A DNA stretch of 27,579 nt, taken from NCBI GenBank assembly GCA_033557685.1, contig JAWQRN010000638.1, positions 1 to 27,579 of the forward strand, in the 5' to 3' direction. This DNA comes from Sperchopsis tessellata. Its lineage: Eukaryota > Arthropoda > Insecta > Coleoptera > Hydrophilidae. This document shows positions 1-9,479 of the stretch, piece by piece; the stretch's first letter is position 1; each line of letters begins with the position of its first letter. The notes under the pieces were generated by a model. The model ran no database searches, was not told the origin of the DNA, and worked only from the letters and a program-made list of their open reading frames with translations. The position numbers and the translations under genes were made by a program.

Positions 1-27
1 CATATATATATATATATATATATATAT
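1..27. repeat. (AT)n microsatellite
   Basis: Uninterrupted AT dinucleotide run at the window edge. It may continue outside the window. Confidence 0.95.
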
Positions 28-619
28 GAAACATTTCTTCTTGTATCCAATTAATTTTAAAATAATATCCTGTGGCAATATAATATTAAAGGAATGAAAC
101 CCTCGACGTATTGTTGAAGATGGTAACGCTTTCACTTTCATACTATTGTGACTAACGCTGATGATTTCGGAAAGTAAAATGGATGTTTTGCTTTCTGAGG
201 AATTTTGTGAGTTTTCTTAATTCAAAGTTGTAAACATGCCCTGTAGTTCTGTTGGTGACTTCAAATTTAGCTAGTACCTAAAAGAAATGTGAAAAATCCT
301 CATGCCCAACACTATAACAGAATCTACTTCCTCCTGAGCTAGTGTCAAGCTTGGGTAGTTTTTTCTAGGAAGAAGAAGCTAAATGTTTCAAAGCTATTTT
401 TTACCTTCTTTTCATGGGTGTGGCTTGCCTATCTACTTTTTTTCTCTTTAATTTTATGCTTCTCTGATTTATCAGTGGCATACATACCTTCCAAGTCTTC
501 TTCCTCTACTACAAGAATTCCTACTTGGCGCTCTGGTTAATGTACGAATTTCATCAGAACGCAAAGCTATATATGTGGTTTCAATGTATCACATTACGAA
601 GGAGTCACTTCTGATTGTT
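28..619. other. No confident gene; possible 3' flank of pogo-like relic
   Basis: No reading frame here can be assigned. On the minus strand this stretch lies just downstream of the DDE_1 relic, so it could contain the decayed C-terminal tail and 3' untranslated part of that element. A minus-strand frame near 430-515 is rich in Glu and Lys, as such tails often are, but the match is too weak to claim. Confidence 0.4.
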
Positions 620-1240
620 CTGTGAAATTTTGTAATCAGTAACCCTGAATCTTGTAGGGATTTTACTCGGAGTGTATTCCAAAGGAAATGCTTTGCGCAA
701 TAATACTAATATATCCTAAATATAAGTGGACTTTCCGTGGTGGCTGAGCACAATCCATACAAGATTTATTATAATAAGCTTTGAATAGGCCAAAGATACA
801 CCTATCCAACGGCTGTAGCTTGTGGCTGGTGTATGGGGAACGTCAACACAGTGATGATGTTTCCTTTCGTCAGATTAATCGCTATTAATGAAAGGTGGTT
901 CTCATGGTTATCCATAATAAGCAATAAAACACTACCACTAGAGGTATTTATTATGAAGATAATATGTTTAAATATTAATAACGATGCTTACCTTATTTTT
1001 ATACGCTCCGGAAATGACAGCTAAATTTTACTTTCAAGATCGCACAAAAGTAAACTTACACTTGACGCTTCGTAAGAGTTACCGCTAGAGTGGTTGATTT
1101 CTATAGCAAGTGTCCCAAGGTAAAACCGTTCCAAGGTACAATCGTTTCCCACAATCACTGGTGGTAGCCATTTACACAAAACAAGTATGTAAGCGTACCA
1201 AACAAATAAATTCAACATAATCTCACTGATGATTAAGAAT
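620..1240 (-). pseudogene. Decayed pogo/Tigger/jerky-like transposase (DDE_1 catalytic part)
   Basis: Read on the minus strand, this is the C-terminal half of a DDE_1 superfamily transposase, the enzyme that cuts and pastes pogo-type DNA transposons. About 960-840 reads LLLIMDNHENHLSLIAI, the family's strand with the second catalytic Asp followed by N-H-x-x-H. After a frameshift near 835 it continues as TSHKLQPLDRCIFGLFKAYY, the highly conserved block after the catalytic motif. It ends with a third-frame segment reading KAFPLEYTPSK then FRVTDYK, matching the usual 'A(F/Y)..(A/T)FT..NI..GF+.TGI' region. A minus-strand open frame at 1021-1248 holds KWLPPVIV, which may be the upstream N-x-x-PP-x-x-V block. 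The N-terminal psq and CENPB helix-turn-helix domains are not visible. At least two frameshifts and several stops make it dead. The family call is firm; the exact ends are not. Confidence 0.8.
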
Positions 1241-1249
1241 GTAATCACA

Positions 1250-3385
1250 TAACAAATTATTATGATTTATTACAACATAAATAACAAAAAACCCTTTTCA
1301 AAGATATTATAATTGTGGTACAATTCGCACCAGATAGTTTTTGATTTGTTGGCTCTAATTTTGAATTTCAAGGATGACTTTTTCTCATTGTGACATGCCA
1401 TTGTCGTAAAATTTTCCAAACTTTTGCAATATCTCCAGTGATTTACTAGATTACTACTTTCAAATTTATGTTCCCACCGTTACAGTGACTGCGTGTCCTT
1501 AGACGCGACAAATCTACCCGCACACACAGATACACTTATTTACACACACCTATACACATCCGGATATACACACAGATACGTGCACTTAAACACAAGTCTG
1601 TATATATGATTTTTATCAATAGAGCTCCGATCTAACCTAGTAAACCAGTTAATGGCGTTAATAGCCTTAGACTTATGTGCTTTAAAACCCAAAAATTAAT
1701 CAAATAAATCAATTTATATAGAAGACGGAGGAAATGTTGTGAAGATGACTGAACAGTTGACACTGACATTGAATCTGACATTTATACTTACAATCTAAAA
1801 ATTAAATTTTTTGCTTCCTTATCCCCCACTACATCTCTGACAAACATATTTTATACCATTATAACTTATTTGACCAATTTACCAATAGTGTTAAATTTAT
1901 ATTTTTAAATAATTTTTGTTCTAGACAACAAAATTTAAATTGATAGGCAGAAAGTACCATTTTCGGTTGATCGATTATATCAAAAAGTCATTAAAAGCAC
2001 AAGTGCCAGTGTCTACAGATAGACTCATGCAAAAAAACCTAAACTATAACTGTTTATAACATATGAATAACCAAGCTTTGCACATGGTACGGTATTTTTA
2101 ATTAATATATTTACTTAGAATAAAAGAAGGAAATCAATCGTTATAACCATCTTATATTTCTAAAATAGTGAATGCTTATGGATTCCTAATTTTGTGTTTC
2201 TAGCGAAATCTGTACATTTTGGCAAACTATAAAGAAACAAATAAAAGGTTTATCGACGTCATTATCCCTGAATGGAATATCAGAAAAGCTTCTGCATAAA
2301 AACGGACAAGTGTTTATAAGAACCCTTCGATTTTACAAGAGGCTGATTCTCATAGAACTCGCATATTGAAAATCTTTAAATCGTCTTAAATGAAATTAAA
2401 TTCTGTATGTATTTTCCCATATTTATTTCAATGAACCATATTTTAGGGATATTAGGGTAACCCAAGTAAATAATTTGATCGAGACGTTGAATAGCTACGC
2501 TTTCCTTCTTATAAACTTTATTTTTTTAAAATAAGGGAGTATTAAATGTTTGCAGTATTTTTGGAAGCAAATGAAATAATTTGCAATAAACATGTATCCA
2601 TGTGTTTCTTAAACTAGGTGAGTCTCTCAAATAGAGACATGTACTATTTCTATTTATGATCGTGTCTTATATAGTATGGTTAACTTCTTTAAACCTTTCT
2701 GGTGAAAATAGCAGGTCTACATGTTCTGTAAAAGGTGAAAAATAAATTGTCAATATTCTCATTTGCAGGTTGGAATACGTGCCGATGTTATGACTTTCCA
2801 TATAGCCGAATTGAACGTTTCTTTGTGTGCCTACGAATAACAATCTCAAAATCGAGAAAAAATTGTCAACCACTGCAAGATATCGGATTCTCAAATATTT
2901 TGAACACGTCACTCGCAGAAAAGATGATAACTTTGATAAACTTGTCCAGGTAAAAGTTTGAAAGTGTGCAATCTCGGGGCGTTTTCCAAATCTCTGGATC
3001 GATTAGGTTAAAGAATTTACTGGGGCTTCACGTTAGAAAAATGGATCTGTTTTAGACTGTGATAAGTAGAGACAAATTTCCAACTGTTCAGTTATAAACT
3101 ACTCGACTGGAGAGTAGTTTAGTTGAGATGGTGAAAATATTTGTCAGTGGTTAACAGGTGGATAGTACCCGTCCAGATGTTTATCTTGTGTGGACTTTAA
3201 GCTGAGTAAATTATTTTTACAAATTAAAAGTAAAGGCTGCTTGAAATATAATTTTACTCGAAAAGTTTCGACCACTATTAATAATATCAGTAAGAAGTTG
3301 ATAGAATTGTGGTTTCCTGTCACCATTATTTTCTGATAGTTCCCACACTAGGCGCATCTTGATTGGACATAATTTTTGTTTTATG
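1250..3385. other. Gene-free AT-rich stretch
   Basis: No coding sequence recognised on either strand. It contains the AC-rich patch at 1516-1600 and a small perfect 9-bp hairpin at 3096-3120 (arms AAACTACTC and GAGTAGTTT, 7-nt loop). Short open frames at 2667-2953 overlap on opposite strands, show no family motif and look like chance frames. Confidence 0.5.
1516..1600. repeat. Degenerate (AC)n-rich simple repeat
   Basis: A run of CACACA and TACACA words with interruptions. It resembles an old CA microsatellite and has no other recognisable content. Confidence 0.7.
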
Positions 3386-3472
3386 TTCAAGTTTTCCGGG
3401 AGATGACCGTGTGAGGGCTATTGTATTTTCCGACGTTTTGTCCACCGTTGCAAGGGACATTGCCAAGACCTG

Positions 3473-3580
3473 TAGCTCTTAAAAGTGCTATTTATAGATT
3501 GTTATCTAGCTCTGAAAAGTGCTAGAAGTAGGTGCCGACCGGCTCTAAAAACTGCTAATAATAGAATAACAAGTAGCTCT
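3473..3580 (+). repeat. 33-34 bp tandem units inside the foldback element
   Basis: Units begin near 3473, 3507, 3540 and 3574 with the recurring word (T/G)AGCTCT or GGCTCT followed by AAAA(G/C)TGCTA. Each unit core is itself a near-palindrome, opening with TAGC and closing with GCTA. The reverse complement of the same units appears in the right arm around 3586-3645. The fourth unit is cut short. Confidence 0.75.
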
Positions 3581-3648
3581 CACAACCTACATCTAGCACT
3601 TTTCAGAGTTACATTGCAATCTATAATTAGCACTTTTAAGAGCTACAG

Positions 3649-3685
3649 GTCTTGACAATGTCCCCTGCAACGGTGGACGAAACGT
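3649..3685 (+). ncRNA. Hammerhead-ribozyme-like core, degenerate (right arm)
   Basis: In the right arm, GTCC (3660-3663) can pair with GGAC (3675-3678), and GAAA (3679-3682) follows at once, as in stem II plus GAAA of a hammerhead. The expected CTGANGA just before stem II is TTGACAA (3652-3658), so two of the six fixed positions differ. The left-arm copy, read on minus, is more degraded (TTGGCAA and CAAAACGT). Hammerheads with GAAACGTC are known in Penelope-like elements, and Penelope relics occur in this window. Self-cleavage by this copy is unlikely. The homology is an inference. Confidence 0.35.
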
Positions 3686-3775
3686 GGGAAAACACAAAAG
3701 CCTACACACTGTTATCTCTCGGAAAACCTGAAGATATTTACTGTGGCCGTGGAAGTCTACGCACTGAATAATTTT

Positions 3776-5350
3776 TATTATTAAAGATTATCACCTACTT
3801 GGTAATGGATACAGTAGTGATCCTTGGCTCCATGGGACATTACTTGAGGACAAAAATAATAATGGTATGATGATAGTATGTTAACGTGCTGAAATGTAGG
3901 GCACATCAAAGAACGTCTAAAATTCTTTCACCGTTTGTTACATTTTTCGACCTTCTAATTCTGGATTTTTTACATCGTTCACATTACATAAAATGTATGG
4001 TGTTATTTAAATAAAGTGGTTCACATATTTTGGAGCGTTTCCAGCATTTTGTAAAGGGAGGAGAATTGTTAAAAACAATCATCTTCCCTACCTACCGTTC
4101 GAGTTCTGCAATTTATTTAATATTTTGTTTAACCGCTTTACACGTGATGCATTTTTATCTGAATGGACTCATAAGTTTGCTCTCCCTCTTGGAAATCGTA
4201 AGCGGCATAGTTTCCAGTGAACGTAGTTGTCAAGAACTATTCTCAAAGCCCTTTCAAGTTTTAAATGAATGTCCAGGATATCGTAGAACTATGTGGCGTA
4301 TTGAGCTACTGGAAGATTTATTGAAAAATCGTAATGTAAAAGTATAATTACACAAAATGCATAAAATATCTTAAAATATTCATATATTTAAATAGAAGTG
4401 AACTAAAGTGATATCTTCACAATAATTTTATATAATATTATATATCCATATGCGGAAATGGATCTCGCAAGACAAAATTTAACAATACTATAGTAATAAA
4501 TTAACGAATTGATCAAATATTTGTATATTGTGTCAATCTTATTTTTTATTCTGAGATTATGTTCTTATTTGATCGTCTTAAATGATATTTGACTTTATAT
4601 TTGGTATTATTATTTCAGTCCGGTTAGCTCATAAATGTGAAATATTATAAAAACAATGAAATGTTGATTTTTTTGAAAATCAATATTAGTTAGTTATTTC
4701 AATAAAGGTTATAAAAATATGCAGACCTTTTTGATACTTTGTATGGACAAGTCCAAATGTATAATACTTTATTTAGGCACTACACTATAAAAAGGGTTTC
4801 ATAGTGCAGTAAATGAGAAACTGTTGACATTTTGAGTTAAAAATGAGCCCCTGACTTTAATAAATTGGGAATATTTACAGATGTTTAGTATATTTTGACA
4901 AAAAAGTTTGTAGATTCAATTCTTGTTTCATTACTCTTAGTCCAATATTAATACACATGCCATTTGGTAAAATTTGTGTTTAGCATTTTTTTATGGTATA
5001 ATTCTATTATCTAATATTTTCTTTTATAATCAATCCATTTTTAAACTTAAATTTGTCCTGCGAACGAAACCCATTTGTAAAAATTGCTAATATCTGGTGG
5101 AATACAATAAATCTGCGCTGTAATAAATTGTGGCTATAAAGGTCAGCGACGATATAACTACAATTTTAAGGTTTTTATTCATTTCTTAAAATCTAAGCGA
5201 GGATTTTAATCTAAAGTTTTATGATATTGTGGAAAACACATAAATTATTTATATGCAGAATGTAATCAAACAAGGTTGTTGAATAATATCAGGTATACGA
5301 TATTCCTAGTGGAATTTAAGTTTGTTATATTAACTTTTGCACGGGGTTAT
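3776..5350. other. Gene-free stretch with one unexplained open frame
   Basis: The only sizeable frame is plus 4030-4347 (105 codons, Met start). It has a hydrophobic central segment around residues 28-60 followed by a charged end. It resembles no family I recognise, and its base composition is like its surroundings, so I do not call it a gene. The remainder (4350-5340) is very AT-rich and featureless. Confidence 0.4.
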
Positions 5351-5359
5351 TTAAAGACC

Positions 5360-6372
5360 TAAAAAGAAAGCCATTGCGGATTTAAAATCAGTGGTGAAAA
5401 AAGAAAGAGGGGATACCATGATGAATTTTATGTGCGAAAACAATCTATACTACATGAGCTCTTTCTGGACATAGAAATCCCCAGACAGGCACACTAAGCA
5501 TGGAATGGACTACATACTCGCAGACAGGAAGGATACAATTCAAGACATCGCCACACTTATACATACTACATAATACAATACAGGAAGTGACCACAGGCTT
5601 ATTAGAGCAATTGTCGTCATTGATAAGAAAATGGAAAGAAGGGATAGGATAAAGAATACATCTACAAAAACAACAGCAGAAGAACTCTAAAAACATCATA
5701 ATCGGTATAAAGAAATAATAGACAAAACACTAGCAAAAGCTGACGTGAATAGTGAGTCAGTGGACAGGAAGAACCAGGATTGGAGGGAGGAAAGGGGATC
5801 CAAATGGTTGAAAATTACATGTACAAAATAGCTAATGATCGAAACAACCAGAAATAATAAGTAAGAAGAAGAATAAGGCTAGGATGGATGGCCTTCGGGA
5901 AAATATCATTCATCCTGCGAAATAAGAAAATAGCGCAGCATCTTAAATCACGAGTTTTCAACCAGTGCATATCACCAGTGATAACATACGGCACAGATAA
6001 CTTGACTACAACGAAAAAGACCATAGAGGCACTGAAGACTGCGCAAAGAGCTATGGAAAGGTCAATGATAGGTATAACTAAAAGAGATAGATACCGAAAC
6101 GGCAGAGTGAGAGACGTAACCAAAGTCACCGATATAGGAGAGAAAGTTGCATCTCTCAAATGGAAATTTGTAAATCACATTGCAAGAAGCGATGGGATGA
6201 GATAGGACAGGCGAATAATAGAATGGAGGCCGTACGAATACAAGAGAGTAAGATGAAGATCACCTATGCGATGGTACTACGTTCTTAAATGAACAGCCGG
6301 CACAGAACAGGGAACGATGAAAACAATTAGGAAAAGCCTATATTCAAGAATGGACTTAATTGGCTAATTGTC
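5360..6372 (+). pseudogene. Non-LTR retrotransposon relic: endonuclease end fused to RT C-terminus
   Basis: This is a LINE ORF2 of the arthropod 'endonuclease-reverse transcriptase' type, which nicks DNA and copies its own RNA into the nick. About 5390-5640 carries the end of the apurinic-like endonuclease: KKERGDTMMNFMCENNL, then HGMDYILADRKDTIQD, then NTGSDHRLIRAIV, whose Gly-Ser-Asp-His is the conserved catalytic block. About 5870-6205 is the region after the RT palm: FGKISFILRNKKIAQHLKSR, FNQCISPVITYGTDNLT, QRAMERSMIGITKRDRYR and VASLKWKFVNHIARSDG. It continues past a stop as RIIEWRPYEYKR and ends AYIQ-less as SLYSRMD near 6360. Only about 200 bases separate the two halves, so nearly the whole RT domain, including the catalytic YxDD, is missing. 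Several in-frame stops. The 5' end is also truncated. Confidence 0.88.
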
Positions 6373-7690
6373 CTGACCATTATGATAAATTGCATATGCT
6401 AAAAAAGATCGCATTTACTCTTGACCCATGGTGTCTTTAATGATCAGTCTCACCAATGAAGGTTTTGATTTTTTACCCTGTATCCCTTGGTGAGTTCCGT
6501 ACATACATATATAATACTTTATTGACATATGTTACTGGCCCGGACAAAGATTGATTATGAAACTGAATTGAAAACGTCATATTGATTTTGATTTAATACT
6601 TTTAGTAGCATAGCAACACTCCTGTAATGATCCACATTCACAATAGGAATACTGGATATTTCTAAAAAAGTTAATCGGTTGTTAATAATGAATACGACTG
6701 TACCGCATACATTCAAACATGATTGAAAAAATATATGCTGGTGCAAAAAACGTATATGGATTATTCAGTTAGATATATTGTCATTTGAAAATTTTATATA
6801 GAATACCTACGCATTAATCTATATAGTTTGATATTTACCTACCCTGCTTCAATGCGAATTAATTTTTCGGTTTACTCACCATAGCAAATATATTCCTACA
6901 CGTGTAATTCAGGTATCCAACCACACGTTGCTTGGATATACACCATATGTAAGCACATACGACAGCGCTTTTATTTTATACCCAACAAATTTCCAAGTCA
7001 AATGTTTAATACCACACACTCTAACAAATAACACTCTGCTTTTAGCAAATCCCTGAAATGTTAGTTGTGGTATTTATATTTCTCAAATCAAACAAACCGT
7101 ATTTTCTACGTAAACAACTATACAATATATTAATTAAGTGTCTCTTGCAGGGCTCGATGGATCAAGATTAAAGGGTAAAATTATTAAAGAGGAAATGACG
7201 GTACGCTCTGTTGGGGTAAACTGCGAAAGTGGTACACAAATAACCATCGAAGCTGCATAAAAATAATTCAAATAGTGAAAATATAGAAACGACGTTTAAC
7301 TGGTATTCATTTTTTATTGGCCGGTAATACTGATAATTAAATTAGAGAATGGTGCTAGCATAATACTAATAGATAATTAAATGTTTATGTTTTTCAGATA
7401 TATTTCTTGTGACTGTATTGATATTTAGATACATTTGTTCTGGGATGCAATTGGTACTTTCTTATACAGTGTGTAGAAATGGTCCAGTAGACACCATATT
7501 TATCGTATTAAACTTTTGGTTAGGTAATTAATAAATCTACTATTGCCAACTTTTTTGATATATCGTTACAAATTCTTATAATATATATTGTATAATAATA
7601 TGTGTGTAATAATAAAATTATTATTTAATATAATGATTTATTAACAGTTTAAAATTAACATATTTACTCTTTAAAACAGAAAATCCATAT
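6373..7690. other. Mostly gene-free; one candidate exon within
   Basis: AT-rich sequence with no recognisable element apart from the possible terminal exon at 7151-7260. The minus-strand frame at 6555-6746 shows no family motif. Confidence 0.45.
7151..7260 (+). other. Candidate terminal exon of an unknown gene
   Basis: A good acceptor-like site, TCTCTTGCAG, ends at 7150. The following frame, entered with two bases of a split codon, reads LDGSRLKGKIIKEEMTVRS and then VGVNCESGTQITIEAA before a TAA at 7258-7260. Its residue mix (few Leu/Ile/Phe-rich AT codons, balanced charge) is less random-looking than nearby frames. No family was recognised and no partner exon or donor was found, so it may be chance or part of an unrecognised element. 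There is no clear polyadenylation signal close behind. Confidence 0.22.
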
Positions 7691-7985
7691 TCTAGTGGTG
7701 AGCACCTGACTAACTTGGCATAGGTCCCCTCGGTTCTAGTACAATTGAATGCAAAAACTCATTTCTCTTTTTTTATTTATTTTCGTATCCATGCAAATCA
7801 ATCTACACAGCTTCATAACTACTAGATCATCAAATAACACAATTAAATAAAATAAAATTAGTCCATTTATGGTAACTGATGTATAAGTAGATAAATAACT
7901 AGAGAAAAAACTTTTTGCAATCTGATGGATTTGAACCGAAGGCCTTGGTTATGCTAGTAGGCGCTATACTACTAGTTTGTGAAAT
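7691..7985. repeat. Inverted element with tRNA-like arms (SINE/foldback)
   Basis: The left arm (7691-7767, plus) reads like the body of a tRNA-derived sequence: TCTAGTGGTGAGCACCTGAC, then a box-B-like GGTTCTAGTAC. The right arm (about 7901-7985, minus) has AGTAGTATAGCGCC, then a consensus-quality box B, GGTTCAAATCC. The arms resemble each other in inverted orientation beyond the tRNA part, sharing TGCAAAAA and TTTCTC further in. The two therefore point toward each other around a spacer of about 130 bp. Either two SINE copies are inserted tail-to-tail or this is a foldback/MITE whose ends derive from a tRNA. Neither arm has a pairable acceptor stem, so a working tRNA gene is ruled out. Confidence 0.6.
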
Positions 7986-8189
7986 AAATGTGTTATGTAC
8001 TTAAATTATTAATATATCACGATATTAAATAATTTTTTTATTAATAAAGTTCATGAGTATCATTTACGATAAAAGATCAAATGAAGCGAGATGATTACTA
8101 ATTAACAGGCCGAAGATATATGTGGCAGTTATGTTGAGTCGATTTTATAGGCAAATATAAAATTTATCTTATTCCCCATGTATATTGAA

Positions 8190-8525
8190 CCAATTCTACA
8201 CACTGTATCTCATCATCATAATCATTATTCATGTGCTGCTGAACGAAGATCTCTCCAAATTCCTTCAACTCGCCACGGTTGTGTTTTCTTCTCATTCACG
8301 CGACTCGCATATAACTTCTGAGTTCTCAGTCCCACCAGTTATTAGGTCTCTCGGCTTCCTCAAGGTTAATCTCTTTAACCAGTGATGATATACTCCTCTT
8401 GCAAAAAGTCTTGCACATTCCCTGTTTACATTTTCACCATTTTTATAACATCCCTAACCTTAGTCTGACTTCTTACGTATACACTGCCTTCTATCACTAA
8501 TTCTCGAACCCATCATGTATGTCTC
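8190..8525 (-). pseudogene. LINE 3' fragment (C-terminus of endonuclease-RT protein)
   Basis: Read on minus, the fragment begins near 8520 with MMGSRISDRR (equivalent to the ERAMLG-x-x-x-x-DR block). It passes through QTKVRDVIKMVKM, then RGVYHHWLKRL in another frame, and finishes with ERPNNWWD, HNRGELKEFGEIFVQQH and a short (GAT)n-like tail at 8205-8225. This order matches the last about 110 residues of the arthropod LINE protein also seen at 5360-6372, though from a different subfamily. A short simple-repeat tail and loss of everything upstream are typical of a 5'-truncated LINE insertion. Two or more frameshifts and two stops are present. Confidence 0.78.
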
Positions 8526-8814
8526 AATAATTATTTGTGTTGTATATATTTGAAAGTTTGTGCACATATTGTAGAGCGGATTGTTGATGCTAGTGTAGAT
8601 ACTTTTGAAATTAAACTTTATTTATATTATCTCTGGACAGGTTGAATGTGTATTCTTGAAGAAAATGTAGGCATTCCATTGCAGTTTGCGTAGAAGATAA
8701 TCCATTTCTACATTATGTTTGACTTAGTATGGGGTGAATTTCCTAATCTTTTGTATTTCTTGTACTCACTTTTGTGTTCGTTTGCTCTATTCTTAAATTT
8801 TTCCCCATCTGTTG

Positions 8815-8838
8815 TATATATATATATATATATATACT
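8815..8838. repeat. (TA)n microsatellite
   Basis: Uninterrupted TA run of 12 units lying between the LINE fragment and the mariner-type relic. Confidence 0.95.
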
Positions 8839-8924
8839 AAGTCTTTCAATTGGGATGCCTGTACTTTGACAGTTGATTGTGGTTATGTTTGAGTAGACAC
8901 CGCTGTCATAGTTGCCATGTAATC

Positions 8925-9475
8925 ATGGAAAAGTATACGATTCAACAATGCGTCCAAATTATAAACATTTATTATCAAATTGATTCAGTTCACAACAGCT
9001 TCCTTTGCATCCAGAAAAACACACTGTTTGGTGCGGAGTTTTGTCGGGCTGCGTCATGGGGAAATATTTCTTCAGAGACGGTGAGAAATATGGAGAGATG
9101 ATAACCAATTTTTTAACCATAATTGGATGAAATGGACATAGACGACATGTGGATCTAGCTAGATGGCACTATGTTCCACACAGCGGGTGAAACAGTGTAG
9201 TTATTGAGGGAAATGTTGCCAGGTCGCGATATTTCGAAAAGAGTTGACATCAGTTGACCTCCAAGATCGTGCTATTTATCGCCCTTAGCCTTTTTTCTTT
9301 GGGGCTAATCTTTTGTCTATGCCAATAAGTCTGAAATACTTAACGACATGCAGAACAATATCATTCGAACCATTGCTGAAATCCAGGCCGATTTATGCCG
9401 AAAAGTCATCGAAAATAGGATGTTATATTTAAAACATTATGACATTGAATGTATTTCAATTCGCAATAAATATTT
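8925..9475 (+). pseudogene. Internally deleted mariner/IS630-type transposase (DUF4817 type)
   Basis: The first codons (Met at 8925) read MEKYTIQQCVQIINIYYQ, the start of the helix-turn-helix DNA-binding domain (DUF4817-like) of an insect mariner-related transposase. After about 25 residues the sequence jumps to the catalytic domain: HTVWCGVLSGCVMGKYFF, then KYGEMITNFL. A frameshift near 9115 leads to DIDDMWI*LDGTMFHTAGET, where LDGT replaces the usual QQDGAT around the second catalytic Asp. RSCYLSPLAFFLWG follows, where the family has a DLTPxDFFLWG block, so the third acidic residue has become Ala. The end is YANKSEILNDMQNNII and AEIQADLCRKVIENRM. About 150 residues are missing in the middle. 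There are at least four stops and one frameshift. No terminal inverted repeats were recognised. Confidence 0.85.
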
Positions 9476-9479
9476 CCGC

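Larger units (their letters stand above)
3386..3732. repeat. Long inverted (foldback) repeat, about 147-bp arms and 53-bp spacer
   Basis: The left arm (3386-3532) and the reverse complement of the right arm (3586-3732) match through almost their whole length with scattered substitutions. Shared blocks include GTCCACCGTTGCA, GACCTGTAGCTCTTAAAAGT and AGCTCTGAAAAGTGCTAGA. The spacer is 3533-3585. The inner part of the arms is built of 33-34 bp tandem units. The outer part carries a GTCC...GGACGAAACGT core resembling a hammerhead ribozyme. The right arm with its flank to about 3775 matches dispersed copies at 12935-13075 and 24318-24373, so it is a repeat family and not a one-off palindrome. It could be a foldback element, or two copies of one repeat inserted head-to-head. 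No coding capacity or target-site duplication was identified. Confidence 0.9.

Noticed and set aside
833..1024. Plus-strand frame of 63 codons
   Set aside because: It lies opposite the minus-strand DDE_1 catalytic block.
4030..4347. 105-codon plus-strand open frame
   Set aside because: No family motif, no splice or promoter context, composition like its flanks. Its length is not exceptional in 27 kb, so I do not call it a gene.
5445..6159. Minus-strand open frames across the LINE relic
   Set aside because: The plus strand clearly encodes LINE endonuclease and RT C-terminal motifs; the minus frames are their shadows.
7691..7760. Functional tRNA gene
   Set aside because: There is no acceptor-stem pairing and no consistent cloverleaf; only internal-promoter-like words survive.
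8185..8385. Plus-strand frame of 66 codons
   Set aside because: It is antisense to the LINE C-terminal fragment and includes its simple-repeat tail.
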